Assembly (NCBI RefSeq): GCF_035590735.1
Contig: NZ_CP141595.1
Span: 3,682,001 to 3,746,000, forward strand
Reading direction: 5' to 3'
DNA from: Rossellomorea aquimaris
GTDB lineage: Bacteria; Bacillota; Bacilli; Bacillales; Bacillaceae_B
DNA length: 64,000 nucleotides
A program made the position numbers and the translations under genes. The notes beneath the pieces were generated by a model. It searched no databases, had not been told where the DNA came from, and saw nothing but the letters and a program-made list of their open reading frames with translations. Below, in pieces: positions 62,260 through 64,000 of the stretch (within the stretch, counting starts at the first letter, position 1; each line of letters begins with the position of its first letter).

Positions 62260-62457
62260 TTATATATTAGCGTGCACCTTACGATCAAATGCCGCAATCA
62301 TTCTTCTGCTTTCCTTATAGTCCTGCTCTCTTCTTTTCTCTACTTGCATTCTGACATCATGCTTTCGTTTGTACACCTCATAACCAATCCCATGGGCTCC
62401 ATGCATTGCCTTTTCCATTTCACTTGTGTACGAGATACTCTCAAGAGAGTCGATAAT
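62260..62457 (-). CDS. Small basic protein, unknown, apparent ATT start
   Basis: 65 residues if started at ATT 62457: DSLESISYTSEMEKAMHGAH, GIGYEVYKRKHDVRMQ, then a Lys/Arg-rich helix ending AAFDRKVHANI. AAAGGA is 7 bases before the ATT; an internal ATG (62418) gives 52 residues but lacks a binding site, and another ATG next to AAAGGA is in a different frame. Followed by a good terminator. No family recognised. Confidence 0.5.
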   Translation of the reverse strand: MIDSLESISYTSEMEKAMHGAHGIGYEVYKRKHDVRMQVEKRREQDYKESRRMIAAFDRKVHANI

Positions 62458-62866
62458 AAATCATTCCTTTCAGGTTTTTAATTACTTTACAACTATACTA
62501 CCCCCTCGTTCACAAGACAAAACCAGTATAGGTTCATTTTTTCTTAAATTCATCCTTTTCATCCTAACTTCAAGGGGTTACCTTTAAGTTTTCATAAAAT
62601 TCCGCCATTATACTGCCAATTAATAGCGTACCTGTGGAAAATTATAAGTTCGAGTGAATATTTATTAGATTATTTCCATGGGTGTGTTTATTATCCATGA
62701 TACTCAGCTAGTAGTGGTTGATTTCTGCTACAGGCGCTCGCTTTCCGCGGGGCGTGAGTTGAGCACCTTCCACTCCAATAAACTTAGTAATACGTTTTTA
62801 ATCCACTATTCATTTTCCTAGAATAAAAATAGCCACTATAAAACAATCGACCATCTTTCTCTTCCA
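62458..62866. other. Intergenic region with a truncated type 3 repeat
   Basis: Around 62712-62760 the sequence GGTTGATTTCTGC, GCTCGCTTTCCGCGGGGC resembles the 5' part of the repeat at 30625-30665, then diverges. No gene supported in the rest. Confidence 0.5.
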
Positions 62867-62900
62867 CAAAAAAACGGGAAGTGTATTACCTCCCGTTAGT
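62867..62900 (-). terminator. Terminator of yurZ
   Basis: On the minus strand ACGGGAGG pairs with CTTCCCGT and is followed by T7. Confidence 0.78.
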
Positions 62901-62902
62901 CG

Positions 62903-63268
62903 TTATTGCTTCAATTGATTCAAATCCTGAATGGATTGCTGTATTAACGTCACAGCCTGACTCATGACCGCTCCGCCTCCAAATGCAGCCGTTACTCCGA
63001 TTGCTTCAAGGATTTCTTCTTCTGAACATCCTTGATCCAGGCAGCCTTTTGTGTGGTAGATGATGCAATATTCATCCTGGGAATATAGACTGATTCCTAA
63101 CGCGATCAACTGCTTTTCTTTTTTAGAAAGAACTCCTTCTCTAAAGCAGTGCTCAGTGAACGCATTATACTGTTCGGCAAGCTCAGGCATTTTTTCAGTG
63201 AAGATTCCAAGTCCCATTTTATAATCATGAAGGGCAGCTTCAGTTGTATTTCTTGGTTCCATCTGCAT
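62903..63268 (-). CDS. yurZ: YurZ, carboxymuconolactone decarboxylase/AhpD-family protein
   Basis: 121-residue CMD/AhpD-fold helical protein: LSKKEKQLIALGISLYSQDEYCIIYHTKGCLDQGCSEEEILEAIGVTAAFGGG, with cysteines in the EYCIIYHTKGC motif that may serve peroxide or thiol chemistry. Start set at ATG 63268 by homologue length, with a GGAG 9 bases upstream; a TTG at 63319 is less likely. Lies between suf and metQ as in B. subtilis. Confidence 0.82.
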   Translation of the reverse strand: MQMEPRNTTEAALHDYKMGLGIFTEKMPELAEQYNAFTEHCFREGVLSKKEKQLIALGISLYSQDEYCIIYHTKGCLDQGCSEEEILEAIGVTAAFGGGAVMSQAVTLIQQSIQDLNQLKQ

Positions 63269-63362
63269 TTCATTCAGCTCCATTTCTAAAATAGATTCAT
63301 CGAAAATAGTATGAACCAATAAGGAAATGATTATGTTAAAAATTTTGGGAAGACCTTACAAT

Positions 63363-63402
63363 GAAAAAACCCCGATTCATACAGTGTCAGAATCGGGGTT
63401 TG
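63363..63402 (-). terminator. Terminator of metQ (met transporter operon)
   Basis: On the minus strand AACCCCGATTC pairs with GAATCGGGGTT and is followed by T6. Confidence 0.83.
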
Positions 63403-63408
63403 CACACT

Positions 63409-64000
63409 TTATTCACTTACCGGCACAACGGCTCCATCCCATTCTTCATTGATGAAGTCCTGGATTTCTTTTGAACGCAGTGCTTCTACTAGCGCTTTAA
63501 CTTCCTCTTTGTTTTCATCACCTTTGTTAACTGCAATCACATTCACATAAGGAGAATTACTATCTTCAATGGCAATTGAGTCTTCAAGAGGTTTCAACCC
63601 TGCATCAATAGCATAGTTAGAATTTATTACAACCGCGTCCCCTTCTTCGTTTTCATACATTTGTGGAAGGAGTGCTGCTTCGTACTCATAATCGAATTGG
63701 AGGTTTCTAGGGTTTTCTTTGATGTCTTCAAGTTGGGCTTGGGTATTTTCCACCCCATCTTTCAACGTGATGAGACCTTTTTTCTCTAATAATGTAAGGA
63801 TACGTCCGTGATCCGATACAGAGTTACTCATTAGGATCGTAGCGCCTTCAGGAAGCTCCTCGAGAGATTTATATTTTTTAGAATAAACACCGATCGGCTC
63901 AATATGAATTCCGCCTGCATTGACAAAATCATATTCATTTTCCTTCATTTGCAAGTCCATATAAGGTGTGGTTTGGAAATAGTTTGCATCAATATCCCCA
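63409..64000 (-). CDS. metQ: Methionine ABC transporter binding protein MetQ, N-terminus outside window
   Basis: C-terminal 196 residues of the NlpA/MetQ binding-protein family: DIDANYFQTTPYMDL at the edge, then GGIHIEPIGVYSKKYKSLEELPEGA, LLEKKGLITLKDG, LPQMYENEEGDAVVINSNYAIDAGL and INEEWDGAVVPV. It delivers methionine to MetNP. The frame is open through the right edge, so an internal ATG at 63960 is not the start. Signal peptide and lipobox are expected beyond the window. Confidence 0.92.
   Translation of the reverse strand, partial: GDIDANYFQTTPYMDLQMKENEYDFVNAGGIHIEPIGVYSKKYKSLEELPEGATILMSNSVSDHGRILTLLEKKGLITLKDGVENTQAQLEDIKENPRNLQFDYEYEAALLPQMYENEEGDAVVINSNYAIDAGLKPLEDSIAIEDSNSPYVNVIAVNKGDENKEEVKALVEALRSKEIQDFINEEWDGAVVPVSE

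Noticed and set aside
1..64000. tRNA, rRNA, intact prophage or IS transposase genes
   Set aside because: No tRNA clover-leaf, rRNA segment, integrase, transposase or phage structural gene was seen in any frame inspected.

Overview
The window looks like the chromosome of an endospore-forming member of the Bacillaceae. Gene content and order follow the yug-kap-mrp-yui-yum-yut-yun-suf-yur stretch of the Bacillus subtilis map. Sporulation genes (kapB, kapD, yuzC, yutH, a YhcN-type lipoprotein, lytH, yunB, sda) support a spore former. Strong purine-rich ribosome binding sites, TTG/GTG starts and many U-tailed terminators fit the same group. A Rossellomorea / former marine-Bacillus affiliation is my guess from overall resemblance and was not tested.

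Layout: 1-4,030 alanine transaminase/regulator (alaT-alaR), yugF hydrolase and patB. 4,226-6,183 a repeat-rich stretch with a sodC-like lipoprotein and a small membrane protein. 6,191-12,461 a lipoprotein cyclophilin, kapB/kapD, an MFS exporter, pbpD and YufK. 12,767-18,525 a complete seven-gene mrpABCDEFG Na+/H+ antiporter operon. 18,592-21,512 a YdaT-like protein, yuxO, yuzC and the yuiF transporter; the comQXPA-degQ locus that B. subtilis has between yuxO and yuzC is absent. 21,973-30,528 pepA, yuiD, a BtuF-like protein, yuiC, yuiB, yuiA, a Nudix hydrolase, yumB (NDH-2), a four-unit tandem palindromic array and yumC. 30,957-39,061 a YhfK-like oxidoreductase, yutM, a DUF2225 protein, yuzB, yutJ, yuzD, yutI, a 2-hydroxyacid dehydrogenase, yutH and yutG. 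39,239-40,334 sda, a SinR-like regulator and a structured inverted-repeat element. 40,334-45,831 yutF, yutE, yutD, a YhcN-type lipoprotein, lipA and lytH. 45,879-55,336 an NSS transporter with a 35-residue partner, a lysine-riboswitch-controlled NhaC-family transporter, yunB, an HD-GYP protein and yunCDEF. 55,490-56,743 repeats and the scar of an integrated element at the 3' end of sufB. 56,711-61,920 sufCDSUB. 62,260-64,000 a small gene, yurZ and partial metQ.

Functional themes: Fe-S cluster assembly (sufCDSUB, yutM, yutI, probably yuzB) with its client lipA; respiratory and redox flavoproteins (yumB, yumC, yutJ); sodium and pH homeostasis (mrp, yuiF, NhaC-type); sulfur and methionine metabolism (patB, metQ, NSS transporter); and sporulation control.

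The less ordinary material lies between genes. There are several families of long palindromic repeats whose stems differ between copies but keep base pairing, an att-like duplication of the sufB 3' end whose distal copy still sits beside a suf-type terminator, a 282-bp structured element with 19-bp inverted ends, and three genes (MFS exporter, sda and a small gene near 62.3 kb) whose best start codon appears to be ATT or ATC.
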